Positions 1-11,700 of a stretch of 64,000 nt of DNA are shown in pieces. The stretch comes from Moringa oleifera (lineage: Eukaryota; Streptophyta; Magnoliopsida; Brassicales; Moringaceae). The position numbers were made by a program, and so were the translations under genes. The stretch is from NCBI GenBank assembly GCA_021397835.1, contig JAJFZO010000799.1, forward strand, positions 3,100,001 through 3,164,000, given 5' to 3'. Every line of letters starts with the position of its first letter. Position 1 is the stretch's first letter. Under the pieces are notes generated by a model. That model searched no databases. It saw nothing but the letters and a program-made list of their open reading frames with translations, and was not told where the DNA came from.

Positions 1-80
1 ATTGCTTATCAAGCTTAAAGCCTGCTTTTGGTTGCTCATCAAGCTTAAAGCCTGCTTTTGATTGCTCATCAAGCTTAATT
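1..80. repeat. 30-bp tandem repeat, about 2.7 copies
   Basis: Units at 1-30, 31-60 and 61-80 are nearly identical (one or two substitutions) and each carries the HindIII-like AAGCTT core. On the minus strand the 30-bp unit is ten codons, LDEQ(S/P)KAGFK, repeated in frame inside the PPR fragment. The sister fragment near 19,480 has one unit. The array may extend left of the window. Confidence 0.85.
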
Positions 81-262
81 ACTCTAGCCAACGAACAATC
101 CACTAGCTCCAAGTTGCCAAGTATTCTGCATAGATTCATCAGTGCTCCCCAAATTTCAACAGCTGCCTCTATGAGCATCTTCTCTATTAACTCCAAAGCT
201 CCATCCAGAGAAGCTGTCCTTTCGAGCTTGCAGACTACACTGACGTAATTCTCCATCGATGG
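1..262 (-). pseudogene. PPR protein C-terminal fragment (copy A, cut by window edge)
   Basis: Read on the minus strand, this stretch gives an open segment with WGALMNLCRILGNLEL followed by ARVIKLDEQSKAGF. This is the C-terminal pattern of plant PPR proteins of the At2g25580/At4g32450 (MEF8-like) type, where an MP.E..V.IWG.L..LC..HGNLELG repeat end is followed by LDEQSK.GFIP. Only the tail is present, with no start codon and no upstream PPR repeats, so it is a gene fragment. It continues past the left edge. A second copy lies at 19,403-19,690, also just 3' of a MADS gene, so the two were duplicated together. Seen: the motif and the duplicate. Family knowledge: the match to MEF8-like PPRs. Inference: non-functional. 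Confidence 0.6.
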
Positions 263-540
263 AATCATACCATCATCATTGGAAAAAAATTTAAATGGGC
301 GGTACAATTGTCCAGCTTCAAAATGTTCAAATTTATTGATTCGAATATCTTCACAAGAAGATTCTAATTACAATTATCAGAATTTTGATCCATTTATCTT
401 CGTCATCACTACATAAAAAGAAGAAAGAACCACCAAACTTCTGTATCAAATACTGGTTATACACAGTAATCCTTTAATTGCAGCAGACGGATCTTCATTT
501 GAGCTCGGGAACAACAGCAATACTTTGAATGATGCAGTTC
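263..540. other. Duplicated 3' flank of MADS copy A
   Basis: No gene is seen. The stretch matches 19,690-19,981 with few changes and lies between the PPR fragment and the MADS stop codon. It is therefore the shared 3' flank and probable 3' UTR of the duplicated MADS unit. Confidence 0.7.
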
Positions 541-1422
541 TCAGGGGGCTGAAAATATAGGCCACTCGTCATTGAAAAGCAGTTCTATTAGCTCATCACC
601 TTCTTCAGCGCATGTAAGGGAATCATTGTTATCTCCACCCTGGAGAGGCCAACCAAAGGTAGCTTCCCCAGCTTTAGAGAGCAGTAGGTCGTTATCTTCA
701 CCCATGTCAAGACCAATTAACAGTAGCTGCTTGAGTGAATTCAGGGAATTGAAGATTGTTGTCTTCATCCTGGCAAGCAGAATCAACAGCAGCTGCTTCG
801 GTAGTGTTAGGGAGTGGAAGTTTGGTACCTTCGTCCTGGAGGACCCCATGCATGTAGCTAAATGCATGAATGTCATGAGAAAAGAATGGGTCGTCATTGT
901 TGGCTGGAGCTGCAGGGGTAGAGGCAGAAGCTAAGAGTAGTGGAGCCTGAAAGCCATTCAATCTGCGCATTACATTTTTCTTCAACTCGTGCAACCTATC
1001 TATAATGAAATCCAACTCATCTGCCACTTGATACTTATCAAAGTCTTCGAGTTCCCACCAAAATCCACCATTCCCTTTCCTCTTGCTCGTACTGAAGGCC
1101 TTGCTATCCCCAGAATCACGCTCCACCAGTTTGACTGTTTCAAAAAGTGAGATAGCAGAAGCCCTGGCAGCGGCGCCCACCGATTTGGGAGCAGTGGTAT
1201 GAAGAAAAGCATCGATGATGGCATCAACGGAGGAGTGGCCGAAAGAGTACATGATGTTGTTTTTGGAGGAAAGGGAGGAAACTAAGAGAGCAACCTGCGC
1301 ATTGCAGAGCAGAGACAACTCGGCGGCCTTGTTGAAAAGACCGCGCGTCTCTTACTGAAGGTGACAGATCTTTGCTCCTTCGTTTGGCGCTTTTCCATCG
1401 GGATCTTTCTACTTTTCCCCAT
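541..1422 (-). pseudogene. Type I MADS-box pseudogene, copy A (two frameshifts)
   Basis: This is a near-identical copy of the intact MADS gene at 19,982-20,863, read on the minus strand from an ATG at 1,422-1,420. One base is missing near 1,345 (CCGCGCGTC here, CCGCGTCGTC in the intact copy), which breaks the frame inside the MADS domain at the KRRRG segment. One extra base near 701-706 breaks it again in the C-terminal region, giving an early stop at 707. Between the breaks a 203-codon open stretch keeps the second half of the MADS domain (SLLCNAQVALLVSS) and the linker. The upstream region with its TATA motif is also kept. The gene is recent in sequence but cannot make the full protein unless the frameshifts are assembly errors. 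The class (M-alpha, AGL62/AGL61-like) is family knowledge. Confidence 0.85.
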
Positions 1423-1490
1423 GGAAGAAGAGCTGGAGACAGTGAAATGCAGACAGAGAGATTTGAGGTGGAAGTGAAAATAAAATCCCT

Positions 1491-1499
1491 AATTTATAG
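1491..1499 (-). promoter_or_regulatory. TATA box of MADS copy A
   Basis: CTATAAATT on the minus strand lies about 70 bp upstream of the start codon. The same motif is kept at the same spacing in the intact copy (20,932-20,940). The upstream block to about 1,660 is conserved among the MADS copies. Confidence 0.5.
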
Positions 1500-1660
1500 G
1501 AGTTAGTTGCCTGGGTAAGTCTGTGGGAATGATAACTTGAGCAACAAGTTTGAAGATCACCCTCCTTAGGCACCTGGGATTTCCTCCTTTGCCAATATGG
1601 GTTTTCTGTCCCACAAGATATATAAATTTGCAATAACATATTTATATTTTTGTTTTGCAC

Positions 1661-3612
1661 TCAGCGTTTTCCAATCGAAATCTTACTTGGCAGCTCTTTA
1701 ATCAAATATTTTATGGTAAGAACAAAATTAATTTTTTAGTCAATAAGCTAATGATGATTAATGATGATAATGATTACGAAAGGGTTGATAGCAATGATGT
1801 TTATGATGAGAAAATGAGACCCGATTAAATTAAATATTTTTAATTTTTAAAATAATTAATGTATGTAAATGAATTTTTTAATTATTAATATATGATAATT
1901 ACTATTGTTTTGTTTAACTTTATACATTACATATTGTTTTGTTTATTTGTTGATTTAATTTTTTAAATATTATTTATTCAATTAAAGTGTGAATAAATCA
2001 TTATCTACAATTATTTATAATTTATTTATAAATTAACTAAAAATATATATTTTAATAAAATTATTTATTTATATATTTATATATTTTAATTATACAATTA
2101 GAATTTTTATTTGAAATTTCTTGTAGTGGTAAAAAAAATTTTGTTGAAATTATTTAAAAAGTCCAATTGATTTTGACAAAAATATTAACAAAATTTTATA
2201 TATTTATTTATTTAAAAATTTCAAGGAAAAGTATTTCATTGGAATATTTTAAAGTAAAAATTTTTAAAAATACATTGTATTTATTTTTTAAAAATTACAA
2301 AGAACAATAAAATTTCACTAAAAAAATGATTTTTTTAAGGATCATGGATCCAAAAAAAAAAAAAAGGTGCAATTTTAACAAAAAAATCGATTTAAAAATA
2401 AGTTGATTTGGTGTTCTTGTTTTAGTGCATGTCTCTGTCTAAAGGATTAATGAAAAAATGAACCACACAATAATAACACAGTGAAGGCAAAAATAAAATT
2501 TTTTTTGAGACTAATACTAGAGCACTCATAATTATAAAATTGTAAAAAATCGCTATATATATATAATAATTTAAAACACAAACATGCTAACGAGTTTGTT
2601 AGATATAGGGCTTCATGAAAAGCTTAGTTACATCGCATAAATAGTTTATAACATTAAATCAAGAAAAAACATAACAAGTTGACTTTAAATTAATGTATAG
2701 TATATTAACTTAGTCAATATATAACAAATTTTATGTCATTTGGGCTTTCTAATCTATAAAATGGGTTTATTAAATTTAAAAAGATAAAGGGTTTATCTTA
2801 CATCGTTAATCAAATTATCATGTTTAAAAAGTGAAAAATCAAGTTTTGATTTATAAATTAGACTAAATTAAATTTTGTTAAAAATTTTAAAAATTAAAGA
2901 TATTTAAATTAAAAATCTTATGTAATAAATTTTGACTTGAAATTTTTTGTAAATGTAAAAAGTATTACAGTTACAAAAAATTTTTGAAATTTTTTTAACC
3001 CTTTTAAATTTATATCGTCAATTATTTTAAAAATTTATAAAAAAATAAATATTGCATAAAAAATTATTAAATTTAAAGTGTGGATCCAAAATGGAGTAAA
3101 GAATTCATTTGAGTTAAAGTTCAATTTAGATCAAATAAATAAATTAATATTTAATTAATAATACAAAATAAACACTAAGATTTCACATAATCTTTATCCA
3201 ATCCAAATAATATAAATATTCTTTTTTTTTTAAATCATTCTTACGTGACACATCCTAAATACTGATTTTGATGTTGAAAAGTTTAGTTGTTAAGGATCAT
3301 ATGCATTATCTTTCTTGTTTTAATATAATTATCATTATTCACCTGATTAGTTTTAATTAGACAAAGTTAATTAAAAAATTAAAAAATAAAAATAAATCTC
3401 GATTTCTAATAATTATGATTTTTTAGTCAAACTAACAAATTGTGTAACAATAATCATTAATTGTTCTTATTAATTAACGATTTTATTAAAAATTATTTAT
3501 TTATATAATAATGTGTTTTGTCATAGTTTGACTGACTTTATAATATAATTGTCAAAAAGAAAAAACAATTGTTCAATTGATTTCATTCAATAGTAACTTG
3601 CATAATCAATAA
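1661..3612. repeat. AT-rich duplicated flank (partner at about 11,700-13,590)
   Basis: About 1.9 kb of very AT-rich DNA without a credible gene. It matches 11,700-13,590 along its length, including shared landmarks such as the TTTCATTGGAATATTTT motif and a segment ending CAATAGTAACTTGCATAATC, with small indels. Similarity stops abruptly near 3,612, where the sequence changes character. The block is the upstream part of the MADS segmental duplication. Confidence 0.85.
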
Positions 3613-4789
3613 GAAATGTCTTAAGACTTGAAACTTCCTCAAAACACTCTGTTTAGAGAAAATTGTGAAAATTATAGGGGATTTCCCATTCAATTGATTC
3701 TCAATTCTTTAATAATCTTGATTACCTTTTCCACTTGGTGTTTAGATTTGGCAGTCATAGAATTATCATTTCTAGTGTTTTCTAAATTTTTTGAATTAAA
3801 GCAACTGAAGACCTACGTAGGACACCCTAAGAGATTTTAGTATTAATCCTCTAAGAGACCTTCACTCTTTGCTACTGATCTTCCAAAGGTAGTGTAGCAT
3901 TGAGGATAATCTTATTTTTGGGTGCTTTGGAATAGAATTCCTTCTACGATTAACTAGTGGACACTTCTAAACCAAGATTATGGCAATAACACCACCCTTT
4001 GTGAGTCTTTTAATATTTCCAAGGAAACTCTGACAGATAATAAAAAGACTGCGCTCATGTCAATATACTTTAGTGATGCTAGATAACTAGAGTACATTCT
4101 TACTTACTTTCCCAAGAGCTTGTCTATATGTTAGCTTCTATAGAACCTTTCAAATACTATCTCCTAAAGTGTTAGACTCCCCCTTAGAGTTTTCTTTAAC
4201 ACACTTATCCTCCTTCTTACCTGACCTTTCTTCCCCATCAGGAGACTTCTTCCTAAAAGTAATCCTAACCCTTTTTTCTTATACAAATCAATATCTCCAT
4301 CCTTATGTAAATTTAATTCATGTTATGATATGAGTATTGTGTTCTTGGCAAACTATCACTAACTCTTTTCTATTTTCTTTTTCATAAATCACTTCTTCAT
4401 AATACCGAGGGGTAAAGGTCGGTGAGAAGACACCTTCATGCTCTTTTAAAAGAAACAAAGTGGTAGCACTCTTCCTGTAGAAGGCAAGTGTCTAATAGAA
4501 TGCTCCCCAAAAAATGGTGACCTTTGTAGACTTTTCCTCTTAGTAGGAGTCTGGAACTATCACCACTTCTTCTCTAGCCTAGAAGATTAAGAAAATTATC
4601 CATGATGTGATACTACTAGTTTCAATCTTTAACGCTACTAAATAAAAAGAGGATGCACTTTGAAAAGATGTCCAATCAGCTAGCTGAGGTAAAATCATCC
4701 CTTTTGCTCATACAATCTTTGATTTTTTCTTGTTTCTCATTATCCACTTCTAGATTCTTCTGTTTATATACTGTTTAGGAATTTACCCT

Positions 4790-5336
4790 AATAGTACAAG
4801 AGTATAAGATTCAAAATCAAGAAGAATTTGAATTTCAAGAGGTTAAAAAGGCTCTCGAAGAGGCTAGGAAGAGAGGGACTGACTTGGCAGCTAAACTCAA
4901 AACTCTCTAACTGTCAAAAGGCAAATCAAGAATTTTCTATGCTAAAGGTAGAAAGGAGAAGATAAGGTGGACTTTGGATTTCAACAAAAGAAGTTAAAGA
5001 AAGATCACTTGGAGCAATTGGCTACTGCTAGGGAGGAAGTTATAGTAGTCTTCAAAGAAAGTGAAAAGTTGGACAAGATAATATTAGAGGAGTGTGCATA
5101 AGTGTTTTAGGAGGTGAGGGAGGATATTAAATCCAAAGTGTTAAAGGAATAACACCACCTCAAGCTTAACTTCATCATTATTGCCCCTAGAACTTCTTCT
5201 ACCTTTCAAGCTACTTTGGTAGCGACTGACCCTATAAGGAGTCTTATCTTCATCTTTTCGGATTCCATGAATAAGATTTTACAAGGATTAAGTAGAAAGA
5301 CTAGTGATCCTAAGGAGAAGACTAGCTAGATGCATT
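4790..5336 (+). pseudogene. Coiled-coil coding relic in retroelement-like DNA
   Basis: The plus strand holds Glu/Lys/Ala-rich segments such as QEVKKALEEARKRGTDLAAKL and, in a shifted frame, KDHLEQLATAREEVIVVFKE. They are broken by stops and frameshifts and end in ...KTSDPKEKTS and a stop at about 5,330. Such charged coiled-coil proteins are found in gag-like or accessory ORFs of plant Ty3-gypsy elements. A comparable charged relic lies at 44.5 kb in the Tat-type element. Function is not assignable. Confidence 0.4.
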
Positions 5337-8300
5337 TCTTCTCTTTTAATCTTACTATAATCTTTTTTATGAGAAATGAAATAAACTTCACTTTTGCATT
5401 TCCTCGTTTATTTTTTCTTTTTGGATACTGTCATAAGATGAAAGTACAAAAGAACCATTAACAATTTTAAAACTTCAACTTCCATCATAATAGATTTCTA
5501 CATCTTTTGAAGAACTTGGATATAGACTTTTTCTTTTAAGCATAAGAAAATGGGTAGATTTTCCTAAGGAAAATTGTCAAAAATTTAATGAAAGGGTAGG
5601 GAGTTTGTTTTTACTAACAATAAGAGTATGACATCCTAATATTTATTTTGCAACCCCAAGCAAACTTTCCATCACTTATTCTTAGGAAGTTTCAAGCTCT
5701 CCCTAGTTATAGGTAGACTTTACTAGGGAAGAGTGTCAAAAATGTTATAGATGTATTGGACACCATTCTTCCCTTAAGAAGACTATTCCTTAGCTTTTTT
5801 TTTTTTCCATAAATTCCAGACTCTTACCACTCACAAGAACACTTTCCTAAAAATGAGTGTTAAAGATTACAAAAGAGAGGCTTGACACTCTATTTTTTTT
5901 TTTACTTCTAGGAGGTGGCTTATTAGATTCTCCCTTTCAGTTTCAATTTCTTCCTCATTTAACCCGATTTGCATAGCCTGCTTTGAGAGTGATGCTATTA
6001 TTCTTCAGGCTACATATTGATATTGACGTCTTTAAGTTTTAGATTTTCATGAGGGCAAAATTTGAGTATCAACAGTTGTTACCTCCAATGCCCTCATCAT
6101 ACCTTATAGTTCATTTCCAAGGCCTTTGCCAACTTAGCAACCTATTTTTAAAGTTACGTTTAACTAGAATATCATATTGTCCAATAATTTAGGTTGCTAC
6201 GCCATGTGCACTTAGTGGCATTTACAAATCCAAACATTTTAAAAGAAGACTTCCATTTATATATGGATAAACTCTAGAGATGGAGGCAATCAAAGTATCT
6301 TCTGCTTTCATTATTATAACCCATTCTTCCATGACTATTTTCACTTGTTAATGTAATGTGGAAGGTACTACCCCTATTGAATGTATCATGGTCTTCCCAA
6401 GGATATTATAAGATGGAAATTATTCATAATTTGAGATTTTAGAAGATAATGTATCAGTCCTATCTTTAGCAATGCATCAATTACTCCTTGGACCACGCTA
6501 CTTGTTGTCATAATGGGCCTATAGACTGAGTACTCCCCCTTTAAGTAAGGAAACAAATTCTTTTTTTTTTTGTCATTTAGTTTGATTACAAAATGATGAT
6601 TTTTAAAATTCATTTTGTCCTATCTTTTAATGAAAAATAAGAAAATAGGTGTAAATATCAATAATTTTTATAGTGTGATTGGCTATCGCAATTACTTTTA
6701 TTTTATTTTTTCATTGAATCTTTTTTTTTTTTGTTTAAAAAAGGTAAAAGGAAAAGTTTAAGGCAATGGTCAAACTTTATCAAGAAATTTGGGTCCATGA
6801 ATCATTTTCATGTAAAGAAGGATTAACACCTTTAAAAACACTCAAAATTGATACCAGTTAAACGAAAACGTATTCTGACAGGTGATATGAAAAAGAATTA
6901 AAACTTATTCTCATTCAAAGTAACACATAATTATTATGACGAAAACCTTTTAAGGAATGCATGAATGATGATTTTTTTTTTATGGCTATCGCCATATCTT
7001 GGTTTCCAAAATGATTTTATGTAAGATCTACAGAGTCAAATATTACCAAGCTTTCATATCTTGAAAGAAAAATACAAATAAAAAATCTTGTTTTCTTGTG
7101 ATAACCAAAAAGCAATAAAACGATGCATTTTGGAAAAGGAACAAGGAAAAGAATATAATTAAGACTCCCATTCCTTAAAACAAAATGAATTCATTTAGAA
7201 ATCTGAGTGAGGACTACCATCCAAGACATGTATCATTCTAAAATTTATTTTACTTAGAAATCTTGAGCAACAACATGGAAGTAAGGCTATTGGAAAAGCT
7301 CAATAAAGCAACCAAGAAAATACTAAGAAAATATCAACAAAGCAAAAAGAAATAAAATTTTGCATATATTCAACAAAACTCATTGCAAAATGAAGCCCAA
7401 TAGGGTGGCGTGGTGTTTACCACATAGGGTCTATTCTAGTTAGGTATCCACTTGCCCTTTGCATTTAACATGTTCTTAGGTTTGCATTTTAATACCAATT
7501 CTCCTTCTTTAGATTATTTGGGATTCACTTTCTTATTGTATATCATTTCCATCTCACTCTAACAGGGTTATCAATGGAAAATAGCCTTTAGTATCTTCTT
7601 TAAAAGGTACACATTGAAATATGGAAGCATCTAGCATAAGACAATATTGAAGTACATGTGTCTAACACAATAGGGCACTGGGACATAATATTGAGAGTCA
7701 TGCAGCTTTTAATTTTAGGGTTAAATCCTTAGTAGATGATAAGTTGTTGGAATTTAACTGTGAGAATAGTATGGGAAATAATACAGACACAGCTGAAAAG
7801 AGCTTAGGAGGTAATATGATCAAATAACCATGAATGTCAAATTTATCCTTAGTTTACCAAATTTATATTGAACAAATAATAAATGCTTGAGTTGCTTGTT
7901 GTCTTTATTGACAATATGAAATGTCATAACTTTGATCAATTAGGTCACCATTGATAAATAAATTATGTCTTCTTCATTCAATGTCTTGTTTCATAAGCTT
8001 CTTCAAAAAACTTATGCCAATGTCATTCTTTTTTTTTTTTTTTTTTGAAATGATATCTCGAAGAGTGATTCTGATAGAGTCAACTATTGTTTTCCCTAAA
8101 AAAGAGCAAATAAAGAGAAAAAAGAAATAAAAGGCAAGAAAATTATGTTGAGCATGCATTTTCAGTAAACTCTTATTTAAACTTTATCCTTGTACAAGTA
8201 CGAAGGCATAGCCAAATATATCAACTTTCATTTCGCTTAACAAGAAAATAATTTAAACTTACTAAGTCACTAATTTTCGATATTATCCTATACTAGAATC

Positions 8301-8629
8301 CAATTTATGAATTTTCGAGGTGAAATTCTAGTCATACTAAAATTAGAGAGATAATTTGAGCATGCTCTTTTATCGTCTAAAGGACTCTTCAGCTAACCTC
8401 TAAATTCATATTATTTATTACGCGATCTTTATCACTAGTTATCCCTTTTGAGGCTTGAAATCGAAGCCTTTCTTTTCATTACCCATATTCTTTATGCCAT
8501 TGGAATAACCAATATAACGAAGTTTCCTACCTTGTACATTTAGAGAAAACGCCAATTAGGTATATTAAAGCAAAAAAAAGAGAGACAAACATCAGAAAAA
8601 AATTCAAAGGATGGAAAGAACGGACATGA

Positions 8630-8800
8630 GCTTGTGAGTATTTCGAAAAAAGAAAAATTTAAAAAAAAAGAAAAAATAAAGGAAAAAAAGGAAAACAAAG
8701 AACAAAGAAAACAAAAAGAAAATAAAAGTACAAAAAAAATAAGAAAGAAAAAAAGGGAGAAAAGATAACAAAGAAGAAGAAAAGAACATGGGAGAAATAG
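8630..8800. repeat. Purine-rich low-complexity tract
   Basis: An almost pure A/G tract (AAAGAAAAAG-type), about 170 bp. The reading frame across it on the minus strand is a Phe/Leu/Ser run that follows from base composition and is not a gene. Confidence 0.8.
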
Positions 8801-10129
8801 TATTTTACTACATCATGTTAAGCATGAACATCTTTCATAGTCATACTTGATTTGTATTTTCTCAATTTCAACTACTTTTCTTTACCCATTCTTTCTCTGC
8901 TCCTACCCAATAGCCACATTACAACTTTTTGAAAGACCTTCTGATCATTTATTTTGTCAAATGACCATATTAATGGAGAGAAATTTAGAAAATTAGACAT
9001 ATGGTAGTGAAAAAGGAGAATCTTATGAAGAAAAGAAAGATTTTTTAGTAGTTATAGAGGTTCAAATTATTTCTTGATATGAATAATGATTGTTAGCAAT
9101 TTAGCTTTTCACATCCCTACATAAGGACTTAGTTTAAATGAAGCAAACTTTTAAGTATTGCTTGACACTTTTTGAATGATTCATTTGAGAGCATCATTTC
9201 TAAAGTTTTAGAGAAGTTGAACTCTTCTTAGATCTCTTCAAGATAAGGTTTAAAAAAAAATGATGATAAGGATATTAATGCCTTCATTTTAAAGTTTGCT
9301 CAATAAATATTTTGGCCCAAATATTTCATCATCATTTCATGGTTACTAAGTCTATCTCACAGAAACCTTAATATTGCGTTTGTTCATGCATGATGATATA
9401 TCAAAAATCAAAATGGTTATTCAACGTAAGTCAAAGTTATGACCTTACATAGTCAATATCCATTTTCATTGGGCATTACATTCAGTGTTTAAATTTATTC
9501 AAGATAAATTTAAAGATAAGTAAATGATGTGTTAAAAGAATAAAAAAAGATGATAATTCTCTTATGCTCATATTGAGACATGTAAGCAAAGGATCATACC
9601 TTCATGAAAAACTACACTTATAATGATGCAAATAGTTTGCCTAAGACAGAAATATAGTGGCACAATGAAAAATACAAATTGAAGGATTAGGTTGAGGCTA
9701 TTGCCATGACCTAATTTTTCAAAGAATTTGAAGCTAAAAATTATTTTGGAAAGCTGATCAAGTGAAAGGATCAAGGCTTTATTCAAAGGAAAAAAGATTA
9801 AGAAAGAGAATGCCCTTACCTTTAAAAAAAAAAAAGCAACAACAAAAAAATTGCATTTACATTCATTCATAAACATGGCATGTCTTATTTTTCTGAGACA
9901 GACATGGATTCTATCTAACCTAAATTTTTTAAAATTTACAAATTTGTGAGGTTTTTCAAAAACAAAAACTTCAAAAGCCCTTATTGAATAGCCCAACAGC
10001 TCTCGAAGTCCTCATTAGATAGCCTAGCAGATCTCAAAGCCCTCTTTGGATGGTTAATTAGAAATTAAAATCTTCATTCGATGAAAAAAATTTCTAAAAA
10101 TTTTCAAATGGTAAAGAAATAAAGAAATT

Positions 10130-10430
10130 CTCTAATCGGAGAAGGCCAAAAATAAATTTTCGCTCATAGGAGAGCGTTAAAATAAATTTTTCACTATGGG
10201 AGAAGATGAAATAAATTTTTCCCTGTGAAAAGAGACGAAATAAATTTTCCTTGATAAAAAAAGAAAAAGTAAATATTTTCGATGGTATGAGATGAAATAA
10301 AATTCTCTCAAAGGAGAAGGACAAAATAAATCTCCTTGATAGAAGAGGATGAAATAAAATTTTCCTGAGAAGTACAAATAAAATTCTTTTAAAAAAGAAA
10401 AAGAATTAAAAAAATCATCCTTAGTGGAAA
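10130..10430. repeat. Degenerate short tandem repeat (GGAGAAGATGAAATAAATTTT-type)
   Basis: A motif of about 30-40 bp with the core GA(A/T)GAAATAAATTTT(T/C) recurs about seven times with substitutions and small indels. No gene is seen; the Phe-rich open frames on the minus strand are by-products of the repeat. Confidence 0.65.
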
Positions 10431-10489
10431 AAATTCTCGACTGCCTGGTTTATTATGAATCACCCGTAGACAATAAAATTCTTGATAGT

Positions 10490-11060
10490 TGAAAATCGCA
10501 TCACAAAAAACTTATTTCAATTCAAAAACAGTAGGATGAATATAAATCGCTTCCTAGTTGATTTTAAAAATTCGATGTCTCAAATTGAATGGGAATTACT
10601 TCCTAATGATTACCAAAATTAGGACTATAGGATGAACGTGAAGTAGTTGCTAGTTGATTCCATGAAATTTGGTGCCTCAAGTTGAATCTGAATCGCTTCT
10701 TGATGGATTATCAAATTGGATTAATAAAATGAATGTGAATTGCTTTTTGCTTCCTAGTTAACTTCATTATATTGGAGTAACAAAAAAATGTGAATTGCTT
10801 CCTAGTTAACTCTACCAATCCATAACAACTAAATGAATATGAATTGGCTTGTGGGTTGATTCTAGAAATTCAATACAACAAACATTAATGTGAATCACTT
10901 TTCAAGTTGTCTACTAAATCAAAACAGTAGGATGAATGTGAATTATTTCCTAAATGATTCTACGAGTTCAACATATCAAGATGAATGTAAATTGCTTCTT
11001 TGATGAACTACTAGTAAAAATTAATATGATAAATGCGAATCTCTTTCTATTTGACTTCAC
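10490..11060. repeat. Degenerate tandem array (GGATGAATGTGAATTGCTTCCTAGTTGA-type)
   Basis: About nine diverged units of roughly 55-65 bp share (A/G)ATGAATGTGAAT(C/T)GCTT, then CTAGTTGATT, then AAATTCAA. No coding frame runs through it. Such arrays are common in untranslated parts of Tat/Ogre Ty3-gypsy elements, but the parent element here is not proven. Confidence 0.7.
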
Positions 11061-11160
11061 TTTCTCAAAAAGAAAAATGACGGGTGTTTAAGCCTTAAAA
11101 TTAGGTGGTCTTTAGTCTTAGCCTCTTCCTACTTTCTAAAAATAAGCAAAGAGGCACAAT

Positions 11161-11459
11161 TGTAGGCACTTAATTTTTATCTTTACTATTAAGTTATAAA
11201 GAGATAAAAAAAATAGTTAAATGTTAACAAGTTTTTTCAGACCGAGATTATGTTATAAAATTTAAGATTGAGATTATTTATCAAGTTTCAGGATTATGTT
11301 GTTAAATTCAAGATTGACATTATCTATCGAGTTCAAAATCAAGATTCTGCTATCAATTTCAAGATTGGGATTATTGGGATCTTCATAATAAAGATCGGGT
11401 TTATGCTTTAGATTAGGTTCAATAATCGAAGTCGAGCTTATACTCTGGATTGGGTTGAA
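11161..11459. other. Possible partial LTR plus short ATTCAAGATTG-type repeats
   Basis: Starts TGTAGGCACTTAATTTTT after a purine-rich run, like the start of a gypsy 3' LTR. It then contains four or five degenerate copies of a 20-40 bp unit around TCAAGATTGAGATTAT (11,235-11,375). It ends where MADS-copy similarity begins. No gene is seen. Confidence 0.35.
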
Positions 11460-11700
11460 AATATAGACCACTTGTCATTGAAAAGTAGTTGTACTAGCTC
11501 ATCACCTTCTTCGGCGCATGTAAAGGAAACATTGTTATCTACACCCTGGCAAGGCCAACCAAAGGCAACTTCCCCAGCTTTAGAGAGTAGTAAGTTAAGC
11601 ACCTGGGATTTCCTCCTTTGCCAATATGGGTTTCTGTCCCACAAGTTATATAAATTTGCGATAAGATATTTTTATGTTTATTTTGCACTCAGCGTTGTCT
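11459..11700 (-). pseudogene. MADS remnant, copy C (3' end joined to promoter by deletion)
   Basis: The first about 130 bp match the 3' coding end of the MADS gene, including the stretch encoding LLLSKAGEA..GWP.QG.DNN. At about 11,594 the match jumps straight to the conserved upstream region (GCACCTGGGATTTCCTCC, as at 1,568 in copy A). About 870-880 bp covering the MADS domain and most of the coding region are missing. Downstream similarity to copy A then continues through the AT-rich flank. This is a clean internal deletion of a duplicated gene. The 68-codon minus-strand frame across the junction is an accident of the fusion. Confidence 0.8.

Larger units (their letters stand above)
3613..11160. 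mobile_element. Degenerate retroelement-like stretch
   Basis: No intact gene is visible in about 7.5 kb. It separates the two copies of the AT-rich flank, which suggests inserted DNA. Signs of a decayed LTR retrotransposon are a coiled-coil-type coding relic at 4,790-5,330, tandem-repeat-rich tracts at 10,130-11,060 as in Tat/Ogre untranslated regions, and a purine-rich run followed by TGTAGGCACTTAATTTTT at 11,161, which resembles a polypurine tract plus LTR start. No matching 5' LTR or reverse transcriptase was recognised, so the class is not certain. Confidence 0.45.

Noticed and set aside
8604..8789. 61-codon Phe-rich frame on the minus strand
   Set aside because: Created by a purine-rich low-complexity tract.
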